A DNA stretch of 51,959 nucleotides from Geosporobacter subterraneus DSM 17957 (GTDB taxonomy: Bacteria > Bacillota > Clostridia > Peptostreptococcales > Thermotaleaceae). Of the stretch, positions 8,301 to 15,557 are shown piece by piece; positions within the stretch are counted from its first letter, which is position 1, and the number at the start of each line of letters is the position of its first letter. The translations under genes were made by a program, and so were the position numbers. A model generated the notes under the pieces. It ran no database searches. It had not been told where the DNA came from and worked only from the letters and a program-made list of their open reading frames with translations. The stretch lies in contig NZ_FQZV01000031.1 of the NCBI RefSeq assembly GCF_900142145.1, positions 1-51,959 of the forward strand, read 5' to 3'.

Positions 8301-8764
8301 ATGCAAGAGCTCAGCTGGAAAAGAATATAAAAAGATTTACCGATTATAGAACTTATCTCCATTTTGATCTGGTAGTAACCGACGATGGAGATAGAAACCA
8401 ACGATTATCGCGAACGCTGCTGAAAAAATCCGGTGGGGAAACCCAGACTCCCTTTTATATTTCAGTTTTAGCATCCTTTGCCCAGCTTTATCGGATTCGA
8501 CAACAAAATGATTCAAGCAATACGGTAAGATTAATCGTTTTCGACGAGGCTTTTAGCAAAATGGATAGCGAGAGAATTCAAGAGAGTATCAAGCTGCTTA
8601 GGCGATTTGGGCTTCAGGCCGTTATTTCAGCACCTCCTGAAAAAATTGGTGATATTGCTGCACTGGTGGATCGTAATTTATGTGTAATTCGGGATGGAAA
8701 TTATTCCTGTGTAAAAGCTTTTGACGGGAAAAAGCTCATGGAGGCGGTAACAGATGAACTATAA
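5345..8764 (+). CDS. jetC: Wadjet system protein JetC (SMC/MukB-like ATPase)
   Basis: A 1139-residue SMC-family ATPase. Walker A GKNAAGKST is at residues 30-38, followed by IIDALQLLLLG. A long coiled coil occupies roughly residues 230-480 and 690-960 with a hinge-like stretch between them. The ABC signature region LKKSGGETQTPFY is near residue 1030 and Walker B LIVFDEAFSKMD near 1062. These are the two halves of an ABC head at the two ends of the chain, as in SMC, MukB and JetC. It should dimerise and drive loop extrusion that senses plasmid size. ATGA overlap with jetB and an 11-base overlap with jetD show one transcription unit. All catalytic motifs are intact. Confidence 0.92.
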   Translation: MKILKKMLLINWHYFWNEMIEFENINFLTGKNAAGKSTIIDALQLLLLGDTSGHFFNKAANEKSGRTLKGYLRGEQGDDGDVGYRYLREGRFTSYIACELYDSVKSTSFTLGVVFDCYGDGTEEHRFFILNEEIPQNRFIIEKVPMSFKDLRNYFHKHYKKGSFEFPDSNRRYQELLKGKLGGIKNKYFSLFKKAVPFTPITDIETFITEYVCDVKSPIDISLMQENIRHYKRLELDTDMMEQRLSHLQSIEQKYDAFMEEKQRLEIQRYIIERAKQEIAVENLLKLEEELAKDKAELQRLSCLQEEYVKMQDDMKGRKEKLIEDKISSDIYRKQDELTKQKRNLENQLENLKQEGKKTTDNIRKYGLLWRSNISRLKEEIHYENIVPAEIKESEHLLGEWNGLIGDAENISKAAEFFLQADMAQISDMSFEGFKRVKQQVEGFKERASGINHSYGQIRRSIEDKIQETKTQLEGLEKGIKPYDKRLLALRDHIQDALEKKYNRSIPVHILSDLLEINDMRWRNAVEAYLHTQKFYLFVEPEYFIDALKVYDQLKFQQGFYDWGLVDTGKIGTKRIKREPGSLAEEIITEHPYAQQFIDLVLGNVIKCDQVEALRNYTKSITDTCMLYQNFVARQLNPERWKTPYIGRKSIQDQIIGKQQELIQLAGILNICRDVVPLLKSLGDMEVLNNNEVEGILQVAEKMQQIPGLQELYHKIVNELGALDLTWITGLEHQIKQLEEQISQLGEKEKELIHLSGTLGEKIRNIEQDKIPKEQGELQMQGEKVSQMFDANWCIEIGEPRFAKELGARNSAQAVYQSFFSQVARTESQVGKKKSELTSVRAEYNRDYKMSYDIHQETNSLYDRELKELMNVRLPAYKKQIQDAKEKTYEQFRDDFLAKLKSNIDTVKGQIEELNGALKQSSFGNDRYRFVIQPKAEYKRYYDMITDEMLLEGFNISSQIFRDKHKDAIEELFKQIISDEAMANADARAQLEKNIKRFTDYRTYLHFDLVVTDDGDRNQRLSRTLLKKSGGETQTPFYISVLASFAQLYRIRQQNDSSNTVRLIVFDEAFSKMDSERIQESIKLLRRFGLQAVISAPPEKIGDIAALVDRNLCVIRDGNYSCVKAFDGKKLMEAVTDEL

Positions 8765-9995
8765 AAAGATCATGCTGGATCGATTGTTGGACAAGTTTGA
8801 AAGAAGTAAAGCCTCCTTGGAAGAAGGAATAGGGCCCCGTAGAATTATGTTAAAGTGCTGTGCTTCTGATTTTCCTGAGTACGATATAGAAAAGAACGAT
8901 AGGCGGGAACTGATTAATTCTATTGTTATAGATTTGCATAAACAGGGGATTTTAGAATATGAGTGGATGAAATATGAGCAGGGAAACATTTTAAACAGGG
9001 TTTGGCTCCGCATGGAGGCAATAGAAGAGACCTATCGAGAAGCAGGGAGAACTCCAAAAAGAGATGTTATTCAAAGGATAGCTGTACTAGTAGATACAAC
9101 ATATAAAAAGATCTGTACACCTTGGATCAAAGTCTTTTTAGCTCAAGTCAAAGAACAGATAGAACAGGACAAACAAGTGGGAAGATTTCTTCCAAATGAA
9201 ATAGATATGGTAAAGGCGCTTCTAGACGCTCTTTGTTTCATAGACGAAAAGGGCGATGAGGAATATTTGGAAAGAGTATTTAGTATAAGATGCTATGGAG
9301 ATTCAAAATTCTTCGAAAAAAACGTAAAAAAGAGGTTAATAAAAATTATTAAGAATTATTTTATGGAAGATCAAATTGAAGCTGAACTGGCTACAGAAGA
9401 CGAAATTCTTGGATTGGCAGGGATTGTAAAGACTCCTGAGCAAGTAGAATTCTGTGGTAGCCTTCAGGGATACATCAACGGTAAAATAGTTGATTTTTCA
9501 GCTTTTCAAAAGGGCAGCATTATTCAATCTCAAACGGTCAAAGATATCGAGGCCTTAGATCTAGGGGAAATTAAGCAGGTTTTATTCATAGAGAATAAAA
9601 CAAATTATGTTGAGTATGTTAATAGAATGAAAAAAGCAGAAGAGCTTGTGATTTTTCATGGAGGATTTTATAGTCCTATCAGAGGTTTATTTTTCACAAA
9701 GGTTTATACTGCATCCCTGGGAAGTGGGATTAGATTTTTTCATTGGGGAGATATTGATGTAGGGGGTTTTGCTATATATCAAAGGCTAAAAGCAAATATT
9801 ATTCCTACGTTAGAACCATTTATGATGGATGTGCAAGCTTTTCTTTCCAAAGAAAAATACTGGCTCAAGTTTGATGAGGCATATGAAGCAAAAGTAAGGA
9901 AACTAAGCAGTAATATTGATTATAAAGAATTCTATCCTGTACTGAATAAGATGCTTGAAGTGAAGTGTAGACTTGAGCAGGAAGCTTTTTTGTAA
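8754..9995 (+). CDS. jetD: Wadjet system nuclease JetD (Toprim, DUF2220-like)
   Basis: A 413-residue protein whose C-terminal half is a Toprim domain related to topoisomerase VI subunit A. The acidic residues expected to bind metal are seen as the E of LFIENKTNYVEY (about residue 280) and the D-x-D of HWGDIDVGGF (about residue 330). The N-terminal half is helical and winged-helix-like (MLKCCASDFPEYD). JetD is the subunit that cuts DNA once the SMC complex has sized it. The start overlaps the end of jetC by 11 bases. The gene is the last of the operon and is followed by a terminator. The protein appears complete and active. Confidence 0.9.
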   Translation: MNYKKIMLDRLLDKFERSKASLEEGIGPRRIMLKCCASDFPEYDIEKNDRRELINSIVIDLHKQGILEYEWMKYEQGNILNRVWLRMEAIEETYREAGRTPKRDVIQRIAVLVDTTYKKICTPWIKVFLAQVKEQIEQDKQVGRFLPNEIDMVKALLDALCFIDEKGDEEYLERVFSIRCYGDSKFFEKNVKKRLIKIIKNYFMEDQIEAELATEDEILGLAGIVKTPEQVEFCGSLQGYINGKIVDFSAFQKGSIIQSQTVKDIEALDLGEIKQVLFIENKTNYVEYVNRMKKAEELVIFHGGFYSPIRGLFFTKVYTASLGSGIRFFHWGDIDVGGFAIYQRLKANIIPTLEPFMMDVQAFLSKEKYWLKFDEAYEAKVRKLSSNIDYKEFYPVLNKMLEVKCRLEQEAFL

Positions 9996-10017
9996 CATAA
10001 TAATGACATACATGAGG

Positions 10018-10060
10018 AAATCCCTTCTGATTCGTTAGGTGCGATTTAGGAGGGATTTTT
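10018..10060 (+). terminator. Terminator of the Wadjet operon
   Basis: AAATCCCT (10018-10025) pairs with AGGGATTT (10051-10058), followed by TT. It lies 22 bases past the jetD stop codon. Confidence 0.6.
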
Positions 10061-10117
10061 CATAAAGACACGAAAAATCCTTATCCAGAATAGGTGGGGG
10101 CTTGAATAAGAATCAGC

Positions 10118-10264
10118 CTGTTAAAAAGACCTCATAATCATTTGTTTTCTTTTATCAGATTAAACGATGTTGCTGCCCATGGAATATCGGACGGCAGTTT
10201 TGTAGCCCAGTTTGAGTATACCATCGTAGTGACGAAAAATGAACCAAAGATTATTATCCTTTAG
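10118..10264 (+). pseudogene. Coding remnant, possible M24-peptidase C-terminus
   Basis: A reading without a start ends at TAG 10262-10264 and contains RLNDVAAHGISDGSFVAQ followed by FEYTIVVTKNEPKIII. The closing pattern of an F/Y-E-x-T strand, V-V-T and E-P-x-I resembles the tail of M24-type metallopeptidases, but the match is from memory and weak. A rho-independent terminator follows directly, as expected for the end of a real gene. The front of the gene is missing. Confidence 0.3.
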
Positions 10265-10276
10265 CATGTTGATATT

Positions 10277-10317
10277 AAAACTACCCTCTAAATAAAGCAG
10301 GTAGTTTTGATTTTTTG
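10277..10317 (+). terminator. Terminator
   Basis: AAAACTACC (10277-10285) pairs with GGTAGTTTT (10300-10308), followed by GATTTTTTG. Confidence 0.65.
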
Positions 10318-10547
10318 CAGGCTGCTTTTACCTGATTTTTATGGGTCAATAATTTTTTTGAATGAAGATAATGGAAAATCAAAATGATCTTTAAGCTGCG
10401 TTTAAGGGTTCGCCTATAGGCTGTAGATACGGAATCAGACAGAAAGGAGTATTCAGAATAAGATATACTTGGGATGGACACTTACTCCTCAAGATGAGTA
10501 GAATGAAAGTTCACCAAGAGGAGTTTTGTTAATAGCGATAGTTTTCA
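10318..10547. other. Intergenic region, no gene seen
   Basis: No coding reading is recognised. This is likely the worn remains of a two-component gene region, since a histidine kinase end follows on the minus strand. AACTCCTC near 10485 and GAGGAGTTTT near 10518 form an inverted repeat that could terminate transcription. Confidence 0.3.
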
Positions 10548-10893
10548 TTAACTGTTAATCGTAGGCAATTCAATAGAAAAGGTCGTGCGCTCAGATAAAA
10601 TGCTTTGGACAGAGATTTTCCCCCCATGCTGTTCAATGATCGTTTTAGCGATAGCTAAACCAAGTCCGTAGCTTCCGCTTGTCCTTGATCTTGATGGATC
10701 GGTACGGTAAAATCTATCAAAAACCTTATGGATATGCTCCACAGGGATTCCCTCTCCAGTATTGGTGATAGATAAGATAACATGATGATGGCTTTTCTTT
10801 AATAAAAGACTGATGCTGCCCCGCACATTTGCATATTTTACCGCATTATCAAAAAGGATCATAACCACTTGCTTGAGCTGCTCTTGGTTACCA
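10548..10893 (-). pseudogene. Sensor histidine kinase, C-terminal HATPase fragment
   Basis: The minus strand encodes about 115 residues of a HisKA-type kinase ATP-binding domain: N-box LFDNAVKYA, G1 box ITNTGEGIP, F-box FDRFYRTDPSRSR, G2 box SYGLGLAIAKTIIEQHGG and a normal stop at 10548. Upstream of GNQEQLKQ the homology ends abruptly where a plus-strand VTC fragment begins, so the sensor, HAMP and phosphoacceptor parts are deleted. It cannot signal. In related Clostridia such kinases sit beside VTC/DUF4956/CotH genes, which fits the neighbours. Confidence 0.8.
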
Positions 10894-11051
10894 TGGAGCC
10901 GGATAAATATAATAAAGCACAGGAATTTTATACCATCAGCAATCTTTATTATGATACAAAAGACAATCATCTAATCAGAAATTCGCTGTCTAAGCCGAAG
11001 TATAAAGAAAAACTGCGCATCAGAGCATACAGTGTATGGGGAAGAGCATAA
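10890..11051 (+). pseudogene. VTC-domain (polyphosphate polymerase) fragment
   Basis: The plus strand reads MEPDKYNKAQEFYTISN and LYYDTKDNHLIRNSLSKPK, then YKEKLRIRAY, the N-terminal strand and arginine-rich tunnel entry of the VTC/CYTH-like domain. Homology begins at the junction with the opposite-strand kinase fragment and ends after RAY, where an unrelated SVWGRA and a stop follow. About 45 of some 240 codons remain, so it is a double deletion remnant. Confidence 0.65.
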
Positions 11052-11096
11052 ACGAATGTTATTGAGAAATGGAGAATTGAAAGGAGGTGGGAATGT

Positions 11097-11687
11097 ATGC
11101 TTGAAGCCTTATTTGACATCGCTTCCGCTGGTACCTCAATATCTTTAGCCAATGCCATGCTAACCATCGTAGTTTCCTTTGTTTTAGGGGGCATTATCAG
11201 CTCCACGTATATGAAAACCTGCAGAAAGGGCAGCTGTTCCCAAAATTTTGCCCTCGCATTGGTGCTTGTACCCTCAGTGATTGCCATCATTATTCTTTTA
11301 ATTGGGAGTAATGTGGCAAGGGCATTTAGCTTGGCCGGGGCTTTTTCAATCATCAGATTTAGAAGTGCACCAGGGGACCCAAAGGATATTGCCTATGTTC
11401 TCTTTTCCATGGCTGCAGGGCTTGCCTGTGGGGTTGGATTTTACGGATATGCAGTTTTGTTTACCCTGGTTCTGTGCTCGCTGATGTTGACGCTCCATTT
11501 ATTAAACTTTGGAGCGAAAATGAGTTCTCAAAAGCTTTTAAAAATTATTATCCCTGAGGATTTAGATTTTGAGGGTGCTTTTGATGAGGTTTTTGAAGTC
11601 TATACCACAAATTATATGCTGAGAAAGGTTAGAACAACAGACCTTGGCAGTCTTTATGAGCTGAACTATGTTGTGGAAATGGATTAA
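11097..11687 (+). CDS. DUF4956 membrane protein, probably cut short
   Basis: A 196-residue protein with four hydrophobic segments (about residues 18-38, 56-75, 100-116, 118-135) and the conserved SNVARAFSLAGAFSIIRFRS and DPKDIAYVLFSMAAGLACG stretches of DUF4956. The family is found beside VTC and CotH genes and has no proven activity. A very strong AAAGGAGGTGGG site precedes the ATG. The normal C-terminus continues past this point: after a TAA at 11685 the same frame reads QVNQKEFIDALRCR before stopping, so the natural end was lost by a nonsense change and then a deletion joining it to CotH. The membrane part is intact, so a product may still be made. Confidence 0.7.
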   Translation: MLEALFDIASAGTSISLANAMLTIVVSFVLGGIISSTYMKTCRKGSCSQNFALALVLVPSVIAIIILLIGSNVARAFSLAGAFSIIRFRSAPGDPKDIAYVLFSMAAGLACGVGFYGYAVLFTLVLCSLMLTLHLLNFGAKMSSQKLLKIIIPEDLDFEGAFDEVFEVYTTNYMLRKVRTTDLGSLYELNYVVEMD

Positions 11688-11712
11688 CAGGTAAATCAAA
11701 AAGAGTTTATAG

Positions 11713-12974
11713 ATGCACTCCGTTGCAGGCAGTGATTCCGATCGATATAGCTTCAGGATTAAGCTGGATAAGTATGTAAAAGGACAGACCCTTTTTGGAT
11801 TGGATGAGTTCGTCGTAAACAATATGTATTCTGACCCCTCCTATATGCGGGAATACTTAAGCTATGAGGCCCTGCGGAAAATTGGTGCAGACGTCCCCCT
11901 AACAGTCTTTGCCAATATCTATATCAATGGTGAGCTGTTTGGTTTCTATCTTTGTGTTGAAGCTATTGATGACAGTTTTCTAGAGAGAAATTTCAGCAAC
12001 GATAAAGGGAATCTTTATAAACAGGAGCAAGGCAGTACTCTGGAGTATGTTGAAGGAAGCAATTATGAGAAAAGCGAACAGAAGTCTGGTAAAGATGAGA
12101 CAAAAACAGATCTTAAAAACCTAATTAAAGTATTAAACGACATGAAACTCGGTGAAAAGGGAAATATTGAAAGTGTACTGGATGTAGACAGCGCCCTGAG
12201 ATACATTGCAGCCAATACAGTACTTGGAAACTATGACAGCTATAACGGAAACCTGGCGCAGAACTATTATCTGTATGGGCAGGATGGAAAGTTTACTGTT
12301 ATTCCGTGGGACTACAACATGTCTATAGGCGGATTTGGCGGTGGTGGAGGAAGCAGTACAACGATTCCCATTGATGAACCTGTAACAGGAATAAATATAA
12401 AAAACCTCCCAATGATTCATAAGCTGTTGGCCGTCCAGGAATACAGGGAGAGATATCATCAGTATATCAAAGAGCTTGTCGCCTACCTTGAAGGCTTCGA
12501 AGAAAGAGTGGCTGAGCTTTCTGAGATTATCCGGCCCTATGTTAAAGCAGACCCCACAAAGTTCTATACCATGGAGCAGTTTGAGGCAAGTATCGTATAC
12601 GCTGAAACAGAGGCAGAAAACATGAAAAATGCTGCTCAAAATCCATTTGCAAAGCCGGATGCAGCAGCAGGTACAGCACAGCAGACAAATGAAGGATTGG
12701 CGCAACCGCCGCAAAATCTGAGACCAGGTGTGCCTCCCGAATTTCCGGAGGGGGGAAGACCTCAAAGGTCGATGGAATTGAAAGACCTGCCAGGCCACAA
12801 GGAGAAATAGGCAGAAATATGAAGGGCGGATCCGGTGGCGGAATGAGTGGAAGCTCCATATCGATTATCAATTTTGTAAGAGCAAGAATTGAAAATATAA
12901 AACAGCAATTGGAGGGAGTACTGCCTACTACAGGAAATATGACAATGATAGGAGAAGGAGGAAAGAGCAATTAA
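11713..12974 (+). pseudogene. CotH-like spore coat kinase, N-truncated and frameshifted
   Basis: From about 11728 the frame reads SDSDRYSFRIKLDKYVKGQT, then LDEFVVNNMYSDPSYMREYL and VFANIYINGELFGFYLCVEA, followed by VIPWDYNMSIGGFGGGGG, all typical of CotH-type protein kinases of the spore coat. The signal peptide and first part of the family are missing; the start falls inside leftover DUF4956 sequence. The frame stops at 12810, but a shift near 12755-12775 in a G-rich run restores a reading with GEIGRNMKGGSGGGMSGSS and INFVRARIENIKQQLEG to TAA at 12972. Two lesions make a working product unlikely. The DxxN-like ATP-binding WDYN motif survives. Confidence 0.8.
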
Positions 12975-12986
12975 AGCACAGTGGCA

Positions 12987-13026
12987 GGATATACCTCCGG
13001 TGTGGGGTATATCCCTTGCTATTTTG
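12987..13026 (+). terminator. Terminator after cotH remnant
   Basis: GGATATACC (12987-12995) pairs perfectly with GGTATATCC (13006-13014), followed by CTTGCTATTTT. Confidence 0.65.
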
Positions 13027-13032
13027 CCCCCC

Positions 13033-13061
13033 TTGCTCAGATTTACGCAGTATGTTATAAT
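13033..13061 (+). promoter_or_regulatory. Promoter of tadA
   Basis: TTGCTC (13033-13038), 17 bases, TATAAT (13056-13061), about 40 bases before the GTG start of tadA. Confidence 0.65.
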
Positions 13062-13100
13062 TCTTGCTAGGCATAGTGTCCTTCTATAGGAGGTAAGGCT

Positions 13101-13553
13101 GTGGATGAATTTTTTATGCAGGAAGCATTGAAGGAAGCGGCAAAGGCTATGGAACGAAAAGAAGTCCCCATTGGTGCAGTGGTGGTAAAGGACGGCGTAG
13201 TCATCGCCAGGGGATACAACTTGCGGGAAACCGCCAAGGATCCTACTGCCCACGCTGAGATTTTGGCGATCCGTGAGGCTTCACAAGTTTTAGGAGGATG
13301 GAGACTGCATGGTTGTGATCTCTATGTAACCATAGAGCCTTGTCCTATGTGTGCAGGTGCTATTATGATGGCAAGGATTGATCGGTTGATCATAGGGGCT
13401 ATGGACCCTAAAGCAGGAGCAGCAGGGTCACTATTGAATATCCCTGAGGATGAGCGTTTCAATCATCAAACAGAGATCATTCAAGGTGTACTGGAAGAAG
13501 AATGTGCTGGAATAATGAAGGCCTTTTTTAAGGAATTGCGGAAAAGTAAATAA
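13101..13553 (+). CDS. tadA: tRNA-specific adenosine deaminase
   Basis: A 150-residue zinc deaminase that converts the wobble adenosine of tRNA-Arg(ACG) to inosine. The catalytic pair is in PTAHAEILA (H51, E53) and the other zinc ligands in PCPMCAGA (C81, C84). The GTG start follows AGGAGGT (13088-13094). Length is normal for the family. It is the intact counterpart of the deleted copy at 2072-2161. In Bacillus subtilis the gene directly precedes scr and dnaX; here it is followed by a broken tRNA-Ser and then unrelated DNA, with the SRP RNA about 29 kb away. Confidence 0.95.
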   Translation: MDEFFMQEALKEAAKAMERKEVPIGAVVVKDGVVIARGYNLRETAKDPTAHAEILAIREASQVLGGWRLHGCDLYVTIEPCPMCAGAIMMARIDRLIIGAMDPKAGAAGSLLNIPEDERFNHQTEIIQGVLEEECAGIMKAFFKELRKSK

Positions 13554-13560
13554 ATACTAT

Positions 13561-13599
13561 GGAGAGATGTCCGAGTGGCCCATGGTGACGGTCTCGAAA
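13561..13599 (+). pseudogene. tRNA-Ser(CGA) 5' half, truncated at the anticodon loop
   Basis: Directly after tadA the sequence GGAGAGATGTCCGAG starts a serine tRNA, with an anticodon arm beginning ACGGT-CTCGAAA. After the loop the 3' half of the anticodon arm no longer pairs and the variable arm, T arm and acceptor end are absent. The break at the anticodon loop is where several integrases recombine, so it may mark an integration or deletion end point. Confidence 0.65.
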
Positions 13600-13711
13600 T
13601 CCACTCAGTCAGTTGCCTTGAAAATGCAGGAAACCCTTGAGTTTTCGTGGGTTTGCGGAATTTTTAAAATTTAGCTTTTTACCGATTTCTACGGTTTTTC
13701 TACACTTTGCC

Positions 13712-13741
13712 TTGACTTTTTCGAAAGGCTCGGTGTATTAA
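13712..13741 (+). promoter_or_regulatory. Promoter of tRNA-Ser(CGA)
   Basis: TTGACT (13712-13717), 18 bases, TATTAA (13736-13741), about ten bases before the mature tRNA start. Confidence 0.55.
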
Positions 13742-13751
13742 AATAGAATAT

Positions 13752-13842
13752 GGAGGCGTATCGAAGTGGTCATAACGAGCCTGACTCGAAATCAGGTTGT
13801 CGAGCAATCGGCACGTGAGTTCGAATCTCACCGCCTCCGCCA
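13752..13842 (+). tRNA. tRNA-Ser(CGA)
   Basis: GGAGGCG (13752-13758) pairs with CGCCTCC (13832-13838); a discriminator G and encoded CCA follow. The anticodon arm CCTGA-CTCGAAA-TCAGG gives anticodon CGA, reading UCG serine codons. A long variable arm (TTGTCGAGCAATCGGCAC) marks a class II tRNA and GTTCGAATC is the T loop. All arms are intact, unlike the two nearby serine tRNA remnants. Confidence 0.93.
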
Positions 13843-13844
13843 TG

Positions 13845-13880
13845 AGCCTGTTTGCGGTCAATGTCCGCAGCAGGCTTTTC
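13845..13880 (+). terminator. Terminator of tRNA-Ser(CGA)
   Basis: AGCCTG...GCGG pairs with CCGC...CAGGCT (13845-13876) and is followed by TTTTC. Confidence 0.7.
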
Positions 13881-13894
13881 TATATACAAGAAAA

Positions 13895-13945
13895 GCCGGG
13901 GAATTGAAGTGCATTTCTGCACTCCGATTCCCCGGTGTTTTAATT
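13895..13945. terminator. Second strong hairpin, terminator-like
   Basis: CCGGGGAAT (13896-13904) pairs with ATTCCCCGG (13927-13935), and GTGCA/TGCAC extends the arm inside; TGTTTT follows. It backs up the terminator just before it. Confidence 0.6.
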
Positions 13946-13989
13946 GAATTTCACTTTATGTGTTGAATTTTATAGAAATATAGTTTATG

Positions 13990-14051
13990 TAAGATATATC
14001 TTATAAAACCATATAAATAAACTTGATTTTAAGATGTGTCTGTGATATTGT
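13990..14051 (+). promoter_or_regulatory. Palindrome and promoter before the AAA ATPase gene
   Basis: TAAGATATATCTTA (13990-14003) is a perfect 14-base palindrome, a candidate operator. Twenty bases downstream lies TTGATT (14023-14028), 17 bases, TATTGT (14046-14051), a usable sigma-A promoter for the ATPase gene. Confidence 0.5.
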
Positions 14052-14092
14052 ACTGTTATGGTATCAGGTATAACAAAGGAGGTCTTTTGTTT

Positions 14093-15307
14093 ATGATCAA
14101 ACGAGAGTTATATATGAGCCGCATTCGTCCCTTTATAGGAAACGAGCTCATTAAGGTTTTAACCGGCATCCGGCGCAGCGGAAAATCTGTTATGCTGGAA
14201 TTAATTAAGCAAGAACTGGTCACCTCCGGTGTAAATGAAAATCAGTTTATTTCTATCAATTTTGAGAATATGAGCAACGCACACCTTTGCTTTGCAAACG
14301 CCTTGCATGAGGAAATTACCAGGCGGGTGAAGGACATCTCCGGCAAGGCCTATCTGTTTTTTGATGAAATTCAAGAAGTTGCCGGCTGGGAAAAGTGCAT
14401 CAATTCCTTTCGGGTTGAATTTGACTGTGATATTTATATTACCGGCTCCAACGCCAAGCTGCTTTCGGGAGAACTGGCCACATACCTTGCAGGAAGGTAT
14501 GTAGAGTTTGTGATTTATCCTTTTTCTTTTCAAGAGTTTTCAAAGCTGTATCAAGAGGTTTTTCCCGATGCCGATTCGAGAGTGATGTTTACCCGGTATC
14601 TGACTGATGGCGGGATGCCATATTTGAGCAATCTCCGCTATGCCGAACAGCCGAGCCGTCAGTATCTGCAGGATCTCTACAACTCCGTTGTCCTGAAAGA
14701 TATTGTGAAACGCAACAATATCCGGGATGTTGATTTGCTGGAGCGCATCATTGCCCATATTACGGCAAATGTCAGTAAGACCTTTTCCGCTACGGCAATT
14801 TCCAAATATCTTAAAAGAGAGGGCCGCACCGTTGCGCCGGAAACCATATTGAACTACATCAAGGCTTGCGAGGATGCTTTTCTATTCTACCGTGTCCGCA
14901 GACAGGATTTGCAGGGGAAGAAAATCCTCACTGTCAATGAAAAATACTACATTGCTGACCACGGAATCAGGGAGGCTGTTTTCGGCGGGAATATGAAAGA
15001 TATCAATCTCATTTTTGAGAATATTGTTTTTATGGAGTTGCTGCGCCGGGGCTATAAAGTTACCGTTGGAAAAGCAGGAGAAAAAGAGATTGATTTTATC
15101 GCTGAAAAGCAAGGGCAAAAGCTCTATGTTCAAGTGGCCTATCTGCTTGCCTGTGAGGAAACGATCCAGCGTGAATTCGGAGCATATGGTGCTATAAAAG
15201 ATAACTATCCCAAGTATGTTGTGTCCTATGACGAATTTGATATGAGCAGGGATGGCCTCAAGCATCGGAACATACGTGAATTTCTTCTGACCGATGATTG
15301 GAATTGA
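14093..15307 (+). CDS. AAA_14/DUF4143-type ATPase
   Basis: A 404-residue P-loop protein. Walker A is GIRRSGKS near residue 25, Walker B is LFFDEIQ near residue 85 and sensor ITGSNAKLLSGELA follows. The C-terminal half is the DUF4143 region, ending in KEIDFIAEKQGQKLYVQVAY, which has the restriction-endonuclease-like D-x(n)-QV core. The ATG at 14093 follows AAAGGAGGT at good distance; a longer frame from 14036 lacks a site. The family is common as stand-alone, often transferred, genes with no agreed role. Codon use is visibly more GC-rich than the neighbours (many GCC, CGC, GGC), suggesting recent arrival. A link to defence or toxin-antitoxin function is possible but not shown. Confidence 0.85.
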   Translation: MIKRELYMSRIRPFIGNELIKVLTGIRRSGKSVMLELIKQELVTSGVNENQFISINFENMSNAHLCFANALHEEITRRVKDISGKAYLFFDEIQEVAGWEKCINSFRVEFDCDIYITGSNAKLLSGELATYLAGRYVEFVIYPFSFQEFSKLYQEVFPDADSRVMFTRYLTDGGMPYLSNLRYAEQPSRQYLQDLYNSVVLKDIVKRNNIRDVDLLERIIAHITANVSKTFSATAISKYLKREGRTVAPETILNYIKACEDAFLFYRVRRQDLQGKKILTVNEKYYIADHGIREAVFGGNMKDINLIFENIVFMELLRRGYKVTVGKAGEKEIDFIAEKQGQKLYVQVAYLLACEETIQREFGAYGAIKDNYPKYVVSYDEFDMSRDGLKHRNIREFLLTDDWN

Positions 15308-15350
15308 AAATAGCCCTCCGTTGGTATGACTTCGGTGGGCCGTATGTCAT

Positions 15351-15557
15351 TTAGGGATTTTGATACTGCTCCAGCAGCTCTATATGCTTTTTGGACTTCT
15401 GATGGATGCGGCAAGCTTCTGTTGCCATATAGTTTATCAAGCTGTCCTTTGGCACTAAATACTTGGTATAATACCATACCCCCGTTATCTTTTCTGCCTT
15501 GATCCATTTTAATTCTATGGGAATGCATTTGTTTTTACCCTTTCTGACGGTATAGGC
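15351..15557 (-). pseudogene. Unidentified minus-strand coding remnant
   Basis: The minus strand reads for about 68 codons without a stop up to TAA at 15351: LCKRHAYTVRKGKNKCIPIE, then LKWIKAEKITGVWYYTKYLV and ACRIHQKSKKHIELLEQYQN. The amino-acid pattern and codon use look like real protein rather than chance, but I do not recognise the family. No start or ribosome site is seen and the upstream end merges with a plus-strand ORF, so it is probably a gene end left by rearrangement. Confidence 0.4.

Noticed and set aside
12133-12798. A 221-codon minus-strand ORF
   Set aside because: It is the opposite-strand shadow of the CotH remnant, has no ribosome site, and its residues show no protein-like pattern.
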